Positions 50,301 to 62,768 are shown, counted from the stretch's first letter. The stretch: 64,000 bases of DNA from Phytoseiulus persimilis (GCA_037576195.1 CM075103.1:27116723-27180722), one strand, 5' to 3'. Notes: a model not told the origin generated them from the sequence alone. Made by a program: numbers and translations.

Positions 50301-51719
50301 TTCCAACGACGATCGCGCGTCGTGGAAGAGAATGTGTCTTAGATGATCCTGTTCCGGAAGTCAACAAGACTTGTGGAATCGATGCGCAAATACTCAACCA
50401 TTGCGAATCGACTCCTTGTGAATTATCCGGTTCCCGGGAGATGGCGGATCGGGACTCTCTTAATAATCCTCTCGAATCGGAGGATCACAGAATTTGATAC
50501 GAGGAACGCAAGCGAGCTTATCCTCCCTCAGCTCACAGTACTCGAGATAGTTGAAGCCGAAAACCATGATATCCACCTTCGGTGTCGAGAGAAGCGCTGA
50601 AGCTAGAAATAATCGACCGGACCTCACTGATCTCCTGCGAATTTCCAGCGGGAAGGGGAAGTCGTTCGTGCCGCTTCCCGGGAATCATGGTCTCCACAAT
50701 ATCCAAACTTGAGCTCTCACGTGCGTTCTCGGGTCATGATTGAGGTCAAGGCATCATACTTCTTTCGCTGTGACGCTTGGTCCTCGCAACGAGAGAGAGA
50801 GAAACCGTGCAACTAAAGCACTGATATTCTCAAACCTGAATGGTCTCACCTACGACATCTACTCGAAGATTCGCGAGAGGGCTCGATCCACGCTGCGGAA
50901 AAACTTCCCGTGCACCTCCGAGATTCGGGAAGTTTCGCTTCGGCTCTTCTCTCATGCACCTTCCGCCGTGCGAGGAAGGCCGAGGAAAAAAACTGTGGGC
51001 CGCATGCACCCTGTGTGGAAGGAAATTCCCCATCGGTTGTAGGCACCACCATCCAGAGTCCACGATGAGCGCCTCGGCGAATGGAATTGAATCCACGTTG
51101 TCACCAGCTTCCTGAATCGCCGTCATTGTTGCTGACGAGTGGGTTTGGTCGAAGATTGACGCAACCTCCAGTGTTCGACCAGACGAATGTGTGAACCCAG
51201 AAGCATTCGTGTTTTTGGATCGTCGGGCGGGCTCAGCGACCGCTGTTCTGCTCGGACGAAAAACATTGTGCTCCATAACTTCATATTCTGATACTGTCAT
51301 CATCGAGACGAAAGTTCCGATGCTGTGGAAGAACTCTGACGTTGAATTGAAAACCCGACTGGATCGGAGCGAGGGCCACGAACGCGACGTCTATCGGCCT
51401 CCAGCAAACCTTGGCGTACGTCGTCTATCACACCACAGTTAAGGTTGTCTACATGTCAGGTTTATGTGTTCTCAACGTTAGGAATGTTTGGCATTCGAGA
51501 CGATCTCGGGTCGAATCGGAGGGGATCCTCAGGTGCACACAGGTTGGCATGGTGGTTCAGTTTTCTCTTCTAATTAAACTATTCAGATTTGAAGTCACGC
51601 CCCATCGACCGCTCGTTTGTGGCCGACGGTTCGACGTTGCGCGAACCCGCCGTTGCCAGACGGCAGCGCGCACGAGAAGAGCCTTGTCATTCAAGAATCC
51701 TAAATCAGTAGCCACTCAC

Positions 51720-51796
51720 GGAATGAAATAAGGCTCAAGTTCCTCAAGGCTGGAGGCTCGGCCTTGTACAAGCTCGGAACTCTGCATTCCTTCCAT
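51720..51796 (-). CDS. Candidate minus-strand first exon, acidic N-terminus
   Basis: On the minus strand, ATG at 51796-51794 has a good context (A at -3, G at +4) and opens 25 codons plus two bases to a consensus donor, CC|gtgagt, at 51719. The peptide is M-E-G-M-Q-S-S-E-L followed by an acidic helix-like stretch (S-L-E-E-L-E-P-Y-F). No continuing exon was assigned; the minus-strand frame at 50830-51303 is open but has no clear acceptor in the right phase. Confidence 0.25.
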
Positions 51797-53240
51797 CGTG
51801 GCCTCCGTCGACCGCGCGGCGAGCCGTTCTGAAAATCGAAGAAACATGTTTGTCAGGGAAGTTGGCGGAGGAAGAGTGCGGACAACATGACCGCTGATAG
51901 AATTGTGTGAAACTTCGGATGCAAGGGATCATAGCACGGTGTTCGATTAGCGCGTATGATACAATGAGTGCGCTCATCTTCATAATGGGCGGTCCGTGAG
52001 GATGAGTCCAACACCTAGAGGGCCGAAATCCGCAGACTCCAATCCGCGGAATCGGAAATATAGGACTGGATCAGGACTTGAGTGAGCCGGGTTCGAATCT
52101 GGTGGCTGGACCCTTCCCCGGGCCCTCGTCGGAGAAGGAGTCAGCTCCGTCATCTGTTGTCCCGACTGCGTTCCAGGTGGCGCGTTGGTCGCGGTCAATT
52201 GTCAGCCGTTCTGCGTGAAACGTTGAGTCTGTGTCTCTGATCGAATACTCCATCCTCGACGAAATGTTCCATTCTCCGCTGATGGCTTCCGATGAGCTAT
52301 TCGAGTAGGGAGTTCAAGAAAATGCCACTCCGGACTCAGAAGGACCCAATCAACCAACGCTGATCCGACGTAGGAATAAGTCTCCTGAACCAACCCGCCA
52401 GGCTGACCGCCCCTGTCTGCGGAGCCCGTTGCGAGGAAAACATCTGTTTCGCTGTCTGCGGCTCGAGCCACGGAATCGCGAGACCCGAGACCGTTCCTGA
52501 TCCACTTCCACCGCGTTTCATTTCGTCTCGTTTCCCTGATCCCGCCGCCGTCCCGACAACTGACGGAACCCACTCGAGCCTCTGGGGGGAAAACGCTGCA
52601 CGTGGAAACGCCCCAGCCCTGGAGCGTGCGCGTCGATTCGGCCAATCTCGTTTGTTGTGCAACATCGGAACGAGAGGAGGAGGAAGGAGAAAACGGCGAT
52701 TCTTCACGCTTCGCAACTTGTACGTTAAGAGATGACGAAGACGATCAGAGACAGCAGCCGCGGCGGCGCTAGCAACATCATCGCCCCAACAAGTCTTCTC
52801 TTGTGTGTTTTCTCTCTTCCGCGCTTCGGCCAATGATCAGCCATAATTCGCCGCCAGTCGCCGCCCTTTCTCGGGAGGGCGGGGCCCGCGTTAGCTCCGC
52901 CCCGTGGCGAAGGTCACACTCACAGGCACAAACGATTTTGAAGTCAGTTAAACGAGATATGCGCGTTGCAAAGCTCGGCTCGTGGTGCTTGTGACTTAGT
53001 GGATTGACGCATATCGATTTCACCGATTCCGCATGCGAAATTGAGCGTCTCGGACCGCGGTCAGCTGATCCTCGAAAGCGGTCGAGGCTCTTTCGGGCCC
53101 ACGTCCCCCGAGAGGTCTCCCTGTAAAATATTGTGCTGTGGAAGGGACACTTGTCCCTGCGGAAGTCGTGCTTTGGACCCTTGGCGGGGGTTTGCTTCCG
53201 CAAGCTTTGGTGAATCGAGCCACGAATCCCCACCGTAAGA

Positions 53241-53392
53241 ACAGCAGAACTGTTGTGTCGGCCGAAAGTGTTGTGCGACAGCGACAAGCGTGACGTTACA
53301 CGTTCCGAGAGAGAGAGAGATCGTCTGGCGACGAACACGACGACGACGACGACGTTAAGCCACTCGAACGTGGGAGCTGATCACTACCGAAC
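53241..53392 (+). promoter_or_regulatory. 5' leader of the Zic gene with GA and CGA repeats
   Basis: Immediately before the Zic start codon lie a GAGAGAGAGAGAGA tract (53308-53321) and a CGA triplet repeat (53336-53353). GA tracts are binding sites for GAGA factor in Drosophila promoters; whether that holds here is inference. The transcription start was not located. Confidence 0.35.
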
Positions 53393-54050
53393 ATGTTATT
53401 CCATGTGGATAACCCCCACCATCTGAAACTACCCCAGGACCACTACCAAACGCAGCCGTTCGGCGTGCCGCCGATGTACCCCGTCCGACGGGATGAGGCC
53501 GTCGGGTACGAGAGCTCCTTTTTCCCGGTGGAAAACCAACACCGCACCATGAACATCGAACGCGACTCCCGATTGGATTACCGACCGGCCGGGGCGGATT
53601 TCGGATACGAATCCCCCCAGAACGGCGCCTTCATGCGCTACACGCCCCAGAGTCCGTCGGAGTCGTCGTGCTCCGCTACATCGCCGAACTCGGGAGTCAA
53701 GCAGGAGTACATCTGCCTTTGGTCCGAACCAGACGTTTCGTTCTACCCGTCTAGTCACCGGAGTAGTAATCTAAATCAGAGGAAAAACCCGTGTCACAAG
53801 TCGTTCCTCACCATGCACGAAATCGTTACGCACCTCACGGTCGAGCACGTCGGAGGACCTGAGTGCACGAACCATACGTGCTTCTGGTTGGAATGTCAAC
53901 GGAGTGGGAAACCGTTCAAAGCCAAGTACAAACTCGTGAACCACATCCGAGTTCACACCGGAGAGAAGCCGTTTCCGTGCCCGTTCCCACAGTGTGGCAA
54001 AGTGTTCGCGCGAAGCGAAAACCTCAAGATCCACAAACGAACACACACAG
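53393..54050 (+). CDS. opa: Zic/odd-paired zinc-finger transcription factor, first coding exon (fingers 1-3)
   Basis: ATG at 53393; 219 codons plus one base to donor gtgagt at 54051. Fingers 1 and 2 form the tandem CWCH2 pair typical of Zic: finger 1 C108, W110, C134, H147, H152; finger 2 C163, W165, C168, H184, H188. Finger 3 is C2H2 with C196, C201, H214, H218. The block [14 protein letters not shown] is the Zic signature. The exon stops in the linker T-H-T|G before finger 4, the known intron position in Zic genes. Zic proteins are nuclear DNA-binding regulators of segmentation and neural development; Drosophila odd-paired is the pair-rule member. The leader before finger 1 is only about 107 residues and lacks poly-His or poly-Ala. 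Finger 1 has 25 residues between its cysteines, against about 14 in vertebrate Zic. The remaining fingers are not found to the window end, so the gene is partial here. Confidence 0.95.
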
Positions 54051-54938
54051 GTGAGTCGTTTTCCGATACAAACTTTTTCGGAACAAAAAACGAGCGCGCG
54101 GAAATGGGATCGAGAGCTCGCCCAGGGAGAAAACCCGGATCCCGGGAGACCTGGTATCATCATTTTTTTCGCAGTGCCGGCACAATGTTCAGAAAGTTTT
54201 TTAGAACACACACGAGTGATGAGTCCCCCCTTTCGGATCTTGTTTCAAAGCAAACAGCTCTCTCGAAGAGGAGGAAGAAGAGAGCGCCCGAGCTCGGTGA
54301 TTTTGCAAGAAGTGTCCGTTGGTGGTCTTCGGTGTTGCTCTCGGCGACGGTTCTGCTCGTTCGCTGCTTTCTCCATGCATGCTCTTCTCGCAAGACACTG
54401 ACACCCGGACGGAGTTCGAACTCCCTGAAACGAGCACAGAGCAGAGCGTGTTGGAGACGGAGAGAGCTGAGCTCCGAAGTTCTGTGAAGGTGTTCACAAA
54501 CCAAAGAATAACGTCTTTCTGACTCGTAAATAGAACGACCTCAAAAACTTATACCGAGCTCGAAGTTCTGTTCCGTGAACGGAGCTGTGTGCTTTTCGGA
54601 ACAGGCCCGAGAATCGACTCTCTGTGCTTTACTGCACGCTTCGAGGAAAGTCTCAGCGTATCAGAGAAATCGATTTCGCAGTTCTTTGAGCGCTCTTCTC
54701 GCCTGACCGCTGACAGCACTCGCCAGACGGCGACGAGATCGACGGTAACGACGGTCGCCGCGGGTCGATTGCGTTTGCCGTTAGACCCCGTTCCGAAAGG
54801 GCCGTAATTTTCGAGAGGAGAACTTGAGACAGTCGGACTCTCGGTTCGCCCGGGAGATAAGTCACCGGAAAACTTCATTGCAGCAGCCGATTGCTCCAGA
54901 AATATTCGCGGTTTGCACTTCATGTTCATGTGTGTTAC

Positions 54939-55079
54939 CTGTCCCGCAGGACCGGAGCTGTCTTTCGAGGTGGTTCGACGTTTGGGAGAGCTTTGACAAG
55001 TGATGACCGCAGAGAGCGATCCGATCATGAGTAACAGGTTGATTCGAAGGGCACGGACGCCATTCCGGCTAAATCCCAT
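54939..55079 (-). CDS. Candidate minus-strand first exon with signal peptide, inside the Zic intron
   Basis: On the minus strand, ATG at 55079-55077 sits in a near-perfect context (CCGCCATGG) and opens 47 codons to CAG|gtaaca in phase 0. The peptide begins M-G-F-S-R-N-G-V-R-A-L-R, continues with a hydrophobic core I-N-L-L-L-M-I-G-S-L-S-A-V-I-T, then a hydrophilic Lys/Arg/Ser stretch: the order of a secretory signal peptide. The same frame is open far upstream (to 55412), which weakens the start choice. Any continuation would have to run antisense across the Zic exon. No partner exon was recognised. Confidence 0.3.
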
Positions 55080-58000
55080 GGCGGTTCTCTCAAGGAATGA
55101 ACGGTCCGTCATGCGGGCTCGCAAACAAATTGATCCCGTGCACCTGTGCTCTCGAGTCCATGCTTTTGGAGCATCTTCTCCGTGAGGTGTGAGCGCCTCA
55201 CTTTCAATGAGGACTGGCCGAGAGAAGCAACCGGGGCGGACAGAGCTGAAGCGAGAGTCGACTGTCTGGTTTCCGGCAAACCGAGTACGTCCGATGCAGA
55301 GGGGGAGGACCGTTCCTCGGCGCAGTATCCGAGCCAGGCAGACCGCCTTGCTAGATCTGATGAATCTGACAAGTGCAAGAAGCGAACGCGATTCGTACTC
55401 GGAGCGGATCATCGTTCTCGTCTACTTAGGTCGCAGTCGTCGTACACGACTCGGGAGCTGTGCTTTGGCGGCCCCGAGGAATTCGTTCAGTATCTATCTC
55501 ATTCTGCTTTCCTCTCTTGCGGTAACACTCCCATCTCGCCCTACCCTCGACGATCGCCGTTCAATAATTAAACAAGTTTTTTTCGTTTTCTCTTTTGCTT
55601 GCTCTCTTCCCCTCCGTTTCATTACGATTCCATTTCTGAATCAAGTGGTGACGGCGGCCTCTTCGCCTGTTTCGACATCTTAGATCGATTTTTTACTCTA
55701 TCCGCCTTTTACGTCGACGTTAGTATGGGGGAAAAGTGGCCACTTCCCTCGTACCGAGCGCGAGTTTCGAATTCTTTCGCCGGCGAGAGCGCGTCCCGCG
55801 CAATCACTTCTCTTGTTTTTCGTCTCCGATTTCTGTCCGCGGAGCCGAAACCTGGAAGGGAAGTGCGAGAGTATCTCTGCGTCGGAACACGATTCATGAC
55901 CTCGTTGGATCTCGAGGTCGCCCGAAGTTCCCGTGGACTCCGGCTGGGCGTTCACTCGTCGCCGTCGGGACTGACGAGTGAATCCGTCCGAGGCGATACG
56001 ACCGCTTCTGATTGACGGAGTTGAGGAGGCATTCAGGTGAAAGCAAATTGAAAGTTCTCTGCTCTGGCTCTGTCAATGGAGCGCGTACGTCAAAATCGCG
56101 ATCAGTCTTCAGTGTAGCTGTCGGAGCGAAAACCGAGAAAGCGAACTGTTCTAATTTAGAGCTGCCAACCGTCTGCTTCACCGCGTCGCTAGCTGCGGTG
56201 CTACAGAGTCGGGGGAAAAGTACCACAGATTTGTCGTTCAGATTCTGTCGAAAGATACCGGCTCCGATCGATTCCGTTAAGCGGATATTTTGTTCAGGTG
56301 ACAGCCTCGCTTGGGTTCACGGAGTTTGTTCATTGCACGAGTCCCGGGTTCCGATGATGACGGAGATCGGCACTTTTGCTGACGGCTGTCAGGGCAGTGA
56401 TAGGCTTGATTTTTCGCAGCGGCTGAGTTTTCGCGTCGGGCCGCTCAGTCATCGCAGAGCGCGCCTAATGACGGCGTTCTCAGGTCGTCGTACGAACGTG
56501 AGCTCCATCTGCGTTTGTGTGTAAGTGCGCGTCTGGGCCTGGTGTGGCTCTTTCGTTGTTTTCTGTCTTTCTTCCGTTCGCTCCAACGAACCCGAAGCAC
56601 AAAGCCGTGCATTGAGCATTCGTTGCGGTTTCAGAATTTATGTTCGCTTCCCCAGCCCTCGCCGCTCCCTAAATCATTGAGAACCCGCACGAAATACTCG
56701 AACCTCGGAGCGAAAGTGAAAAAAAATCAGGAAAAACACGATCCGACCCTTCGCGACGAGCCCAGCAACAAGCAGCGTCGGTATCAAACATCGTACTCAG
56801 GTACCTTTCGCGACGGAATCGGTCGTCCTCACACGGGAACTCCTCGAAGTCGCTCCTACCCTTTGAGATGTTGTCATCGAGATCTCTGGTTCGGACTTGA
56901 CTTGGTCGGATCACTTCATTCGGTAGTCGACGACTCGCTCACGACCAAAATAAAGAACGGCGAACGAACTAACTAACAGACTCACGGAGAGAACGAACGA
57001 CTTCGCGAAAGGACCGAGCAGGAGTCAGGTGCTGCCGCCAAAATCCAAAGCTCAAGACTAACCGATTCGTCGTTAGTTCGAGTTCCGCAGAAAAAGAAAA
57101 GAGCAGAAGAAGAACTTTATGGTCGTCCACGACTGCCACCACGACGACGACAAGTCGCTGTCGTCCGAGCCGAGGTGCCTCTCTGTTGTCGCCTTTTCCT
57201 ATTTCAGTTTTCGAACGTCACCACGAATAAAAGTTTGCTCTAAACTTTACGTCCTTTTCGAGAAAACGGAGAAGAAAAAGAAAAACAGCTAATTGGGACG
57301 GCTAGCAGCCGTTGTGCCCGCTCCTTCGCCCAAACGTACTGTCGTGTACCTGAAATTTCCCGTCGCGCAGATCTGGGATCATGTTATGACGTCACGGCGC
57401 ATGCTCCATCATGATCTCAAACGCGGCAAACTCAAAAATACTCCGTGTGCTGGGGAACCTCCGAGCTCCGGGACAAGAGTCCCGCAACTGTTCTTGAGCC
57501 CGATTTCTGATTCCAGACGCGGCCGGGCTGTTCGGTGCGATTCCTACATCCAGAAGCTCCGTGGCTCTGTCCCGGTCGGTCAATTCGTTCGCGAGGCATC
57601 AACGCATCGATGACTTCACACCGTAACGGCCGCCGCCCGATTCCCTTGCGATGGGATATGCATCCACCGCCACAAGCGAGAACTTTGTTCAATTCGTTTC
57701 CAACGCTTGGAATGAGTTCCGCGGCCGATTGATTGTTTTTTCGTGTGTTTTGTTCGTGAACGTTCCCGATACCCAAACTCACCTGGCCGACAAACCGTTC
57801 GAGCGGCAGCTCTACTGCTCAGTGTACGTATTTCGTTGCGGGTATCAACGATAGCGGTAGTGGCGGCGGCGCATTTTTTCTGACGTGAATAATGACCAAG
57901 ACACTCGCGTGGCGTCCGTCTGTCCGGTCAAGCGGCGAGATGCGGGTTTTTGCTCGCTTGCTCGTTCGTTCGCTCTCGCACTGTACTTTCTCTCATCGCC

Positions 58001-59578
58001 GATATTCCGGATCTGAGCGACGTTTCGGCGTGGGCTGAGAGCTTCGTTTAGCGGACAGGTCGGCTATCTTCGCAAAACCGATGCGGGCGACCGCCGGCTC
58101 CGCAAACAGAAATTTCAAAAGAAAATTTCGAGAAGAAACATCCTCACTACATCGTCGCCGCGTGTCACATGCCGGACGAACGTCAAGTCAAACGCTTCCT
58201 GGGGTCGGCTTAGAACCCGGAGTTGTCCGTTGACGGTAGTCCAAATCTGAATGTTTATGATTGGGACGTTTGCGCTTTTTGGAAACGGTCAGCCAACGAT
58301 CGTTCCGCGTTTCCAGAGCAACCTCGCTCTGTCATCGACCGTCGAGTAATCTCGATTTTATTTATCTGTTTGTGCGGGGTTCTGTTCTTGCTCGGCCGCG
58401 GTTGCGATCACCGGGTCCCGGCGGAGAAGCATTGCTGCTCTTGCCGATCTTTTGATCGTCGTCGTCGCCGTCGCGGCGCTTTTGCCACTCGCTCATCTTT
58501 TCGAGCATCCTGTTGCTGCGACTGTTGATTACAACATGGCAATGGTGTGGATTCGAGAGGGCTCACGGCGAGTTTCGTAAGCGTGTGTGCTTATGTTGAA
58601 GAAACTTATTCGATTGCGGCCAATCTCCTCACGTACCATAATGGGATTGGAGCGAACGCCCTCGCATGGGGCCTTCGGAGCACATCCTTTTTCTCAGAGC
58701 CAACAACCACCAGAAGATTGAAACGCTCCGGTTGTTCACAGAGCGGCATCAGCTGTTCGCCGACTCGTTCCGAGTCACGACGAACATCCGAGCGCCCGGG
58801 AACTCCGAGTCGGAATCGGTGGTTTCGAAATCGTCCTCAAAACGATTGGAAACCCGAAGCCATTCCGAAATTGGAGCTCCTCAAAAGCTGGAACAGTCCC
58901 GAGCTCCGGAGTTCGGAAACGCTTCTCTGCACCCTACCTACTACGGCCGGCAGCCGCAAGAAGAATTCAGGACGATTTTTGCGCATAAAGAGCCTGTTCG
59001 CCTGCCTGTTCCCGGCCGCCTGCTTGCCTGCGGGTTGGCCTTCCTGCCCACGAAGCGGCCAGCCCGCGCAGGATGTAATTAAGGAAATTATACTGGAGGC
59101 CCCGAGGGTGGTGCTCGCCGCTTGTTTGGCCGGAGCAGGGTAATCATGATGGCGCGGTTGCCGCGGTGGTGGCGATGATGCCTGATCTTTACTGTTTCAG
59201 TTGCTCAGCGACTCCTCCTTCACGGGCGTCATCGCATTTTCTGCTCCACCGTAGAACTTTGAATAATGACTCGCTGCCGACTCGTTGTCGGAGTTCCTGA
59301 CCCGGGTTGGTGCTGAGCTCTCGCTGGCGGGACAGGGTAATTGTTTCCCCGTTCCCGTCGAACGGGAACCTTTCTCCCTCGCTCCGCTGTTTTTCTGGCC
59401 CTCCGAAGACGTCTGAAACTCCGACACGGCAGTCATGGAGAGTTCCCGAGTTTCAATTGGGCTCCTCGATAAACCATTTGTGGAGACTGTCCTTGTGTTG
59501 TCGGATACCCCGCTGTCAGTTTTCTTTGTGACACAAACCGCTGATCTGCTTCTCACTCTGGGTTTTGCATGCACTCGG

Positions 59579-59600
59579 CAGCCGGCCGGCCGGCCGGCGG
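59579..59600. repeat. (CCGG)n microsatellite
   Basis: Four to five CCGG units, self-complementary, in a GC-rich stretch. Confidence 0.85.
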
Positions 59601-61962
59601 CGGAGATTCATCTACTAGCCGAGCTGAACTCCCGTTCACCAACGAACCATGGCTAAACGAGCTATGAACAGACATGGCCGCCACGACGAAATCTGCTCCG
59701 CTTGTTGAAATGTGATACTTCGTCTCGTTTACATAATGTTTGTTGTGGTGGTCGTAGTGGTGGCGGTGATAATGCTGTCGGTGTTTGCGGGTAATTCGAG
59801 CTCGTTCTACAATGCGAGGTTGACGACAGAACTCGAGACTATTTGAGGTTTCGGATGGAGAGCAGAAGACGCGTGGAATCACTGGACATAGTGCTTGAAT
59901 CTCTTGAGCGTTTTTTCGATTCGATGAGGTTCCGAACTGCGGAGCTCCTGCGCGAATCGCGCGAGTAGAGGATGAGGCTCTCAGGGAGCTCGCCCGGCCG
60001 GAGCTGAAGGTATGACGAATCGTCTCGACGGATTCATTTACCGCGAGACCTGTCCGCACAGCTCGCATTGGAGCCGCTCGCTCCCGAGCGAGCTGCATCC
60101 AGACAATGCCGATTTCAGACGTGGAATTCTCAAAGCGGCCGTGTCAAACCACGAGAGTGCGTGACGTGTCGGCGTGTCTCATTTGACAGGAAGGTCTTGA
60201 CGGCAACATCGAAGACAGTAACAAGGTGACGTCTTCGTCGCCGTATTCTCCGTAACCTACGGCTGAGTTCTCCTGTGCTTCGCCGACTCATTCTGTCTTC
60301 GCTGTTCGCGGTGGCCGGGCTAACGATGCCGCCGGAGAACGCACAGCGCTCGGAGTTAGTTGCATTCGCTCACTGCTTGTGTTTGTGTGTGGACTTTTTC
60401 CTCGACTCATCGTCACTGCACAGTGTCAATGGCAGAATTTTTTTCTCTCTTCGCGAACGAACGCGAGCTCGTCTTCTTTTTGAGTTCTGCCAGCTCGGTT
60501 AGTGTTGTGTTGCACATCTGCCGGCCTCTAGGTGTCATCAGGAGGGGTGGAAGGGGAGGAGATAGTAGTGTATTTCACAGAGACAGAAATTGATAGAGAG
60601 CGAGCGGCTCACGAGACAAATTTCAACAAAACCGCCTCTATGGAGCTTCCTCTGCGCTCCTCTTTTTTTCTCTCTTCTCCGCGCGGGTCACAAAAGAAAC
60701 TGTCAACCGCCGATCGGAGCGAGAAAGCTCTATAAGCAAAGTCGATGCCTTCGGTGTAACGGAGGCAATCGGCGCCCGTCCACACAAACTCACTCGAACC
60801 GGCGTCCGATGCTCCTCCGAAGCCTGAGTCTGCCGTCTTCGATGCTCCGGAACGAACCGAAGCGATGGAGAGATCGCGATGACGCTGTGGAATTCAGTGC
60901 CAATCTCGCAGAGGATCTCGATGCAGCACGGATCTTCTTCGTGAGCGCTCGTCAATCAGGAACGGATCCCGATGGACTTCACCTGGCGTGAGAAGATCAC
61001 AATGAGTCGATCAAAGCTGAACCGGAGTGTTCTTCGGCCGTGGCTGTTAGGAGAGAGGATTACATGATGAAGCCTCGAAGAGCTCAAGTGCTTTCTCTCG
61101 TTCCCCGGCCAGCGCGCCCGCCCGCTCGCTAGCCACCTCATAATCCGAGCCGCTTAAACCGCCGCCGCCGATGCCGCTCACAATGACCCGGCCGATGTGT
61201 GAAAAGCGTGGAGAAATATTGTGCCGATCCCCTCGCCGCTTGCGATGGGTGGCTCCGGATTGAAACCCTCCGCCGGCTTATCCGCGCTAAGAGCTCTCAA
61301 GAGTGTTTTGCTAACCTATCCGGTCATCGACACACCTAAGTGCTCCGTAAACTACCGGCTCGTAGCTCGGCCAGCTCACATGTAGCCACCAGTTCAGCCG
61401 AGCTCAGAATCCGCGACCTCCTCTTTTCTCAGATCTTCTGCTGCGATCCTTTCTTTCGACATTGCCCCAGCCGAAGCGAAGAGATGAGAAGCTGAGCCGA
61501 AGAAAGAGACGAACAGAGAACGGACCTCGATTGCCGCCCACAGCAGTAGCGAGCGGTTCCATTTTCCATTCCTCCGCAGCTGACCCGTTTTCCCGGGTCC
61601 GCAGACCCGGCTTCGGGCTCGAGTGCAGACATAATAGGACGGAGGAAAAAACACGAGCCCGAGCCCTTTCATAATGGCTCCGAGCATTATGCACTTCGAT
61701 GTGTTCCGGCCTGTTGGGAGGAAACGATCTATGCCGATCGCCGAGGATCAGAAGAGGAGGCTTCAGCGCCCAAGCGATTAGAACTCCTGGCTTTGCTTGC
61801 GAACTCGGAGGTCCGCTCTGGTCGCTCGGCTGACTGCTTGGTCGACTGTCCCGAGAGTACAGCAATCAAAATAGTCTAATATACTCCCGTTCCGAGAGAG
61901 AAAAACTCGGTGAGAGCTACCGACTGCAGGTAAGCAACGCAAGCGAGCGACGACAAGCGACC

Positions 61963-61981
61963 AAGCGAGCGAGCGAGCGAC
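61963..61981. repeat. (GAGC)n microsatellite
   Basis: About four GAGC units, with imperfect related units before it. Similar GAGC/GCTC tracts recur near 23115, 26465 and 39465. Confidence 0.8.
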
Positions 61982-62749
61982 CGCATTCGCTCTCTCGTAC
62001 AATAACACGAGCAGATGGTGACGACATCTAGGGGGTGCCACGAACCTCAATCTCGGCTTGCACAACGGCCATCACTCAAGTGCTTTGCGCAGACTATTTG
62101 CGGAAGTAAATTCAGGACCACAGCAAAAGGTGCAGTCGCTGACATACTACACGCTCACAAACTACGAATGCACGAGCGCGCTCGGGACGGGCTGATGCCC
62201 GGGGAAACGTGCCGACAAACTTCTCGTCCCTAAGTCTGGTCGGAGGGGACCCCGGCGGAGGGAGTTTCCACCTTATTTCACGAAACCTCGCGGTTTCGTT
62301 CGGCCGCGACGTGCGTAAGACTTCGATACCCTCGGACGCATCCTCTGCTGCAGCACTCACTTGCAGAGAACGCGGTCCCTCGTTGAAAGGCCACATCGAT
62401 CTATCGGTCGATCGATGAAGCATGAGAGCAATTACATCGGCATTGAGGGTTTTTTTTGCGACTTGTCGACCGAGACTCCTGGCTCGTTGTCGCACACGGT
62501 GCTCGAAGCTTCCCGATGTACCCTCTGTGCAGGCGAGGACACTTTGTCACATTGTGGCTCATGACGGTTCGTCCATGTGATCGGAGATTCTTTCGCGTGA
62601 GTTGATCCTCTGAACATACTTGTCGGCCTCCTGCATTCTCTTCGAGTTCGCTTTGCACTCCCAGCAGCGGAGTTCGATCCGCGAAGTCCGGGCTCTGGGC
62701 TAAAGCCGCTTGTCGTAGCTTTCCGGCTGTCTGGGCTGGAAAATCCGAA

Positions 62750-62768
62750 CCCCCCCCCCCCCCCCCCC
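62750..62768. repeat. Poly-C run (19)
   Basis: Nineteen consecutive C residues, the longest homopolymer in the window. The true length is likely uncertain in any assembly. Confidence 0.9.

Larger units (their letters stand above)
41568..53240. other. Gene-poor region upstream of Zic
   Basis: About 11.7 kb on the upstream side of the Zic exon without a recognisable gene. It holds the simple repeats listed separately, two minus-strand exon candidates (44182-44331, 51720-51796), and open frames on both strands around 45200-47330 and 49400-51300 with no signature. Regulatory DNA for Zic is likely somewhere here, by analogy with other developmental genes; no specific element can be pointed to. 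Confidence 0.3.

Noticed and set aside
52060..52125. GGGTTCGAATCT, like a tRNA B box
   Set aside because: The flanking bases do not form a T stem, and no A box or acceptor stem is found at the right distance.
54190..54260. T-H-T-S-D-E in the open frame after the Zic donor, resembling the end of a Zic finger block
   Set aside because: No cysteine or histidine pairs precede it in the right spacing; the true finger 4-5 exon would carry the R-F-A-N-S-S-D-R-K-K-H block, which is absent.
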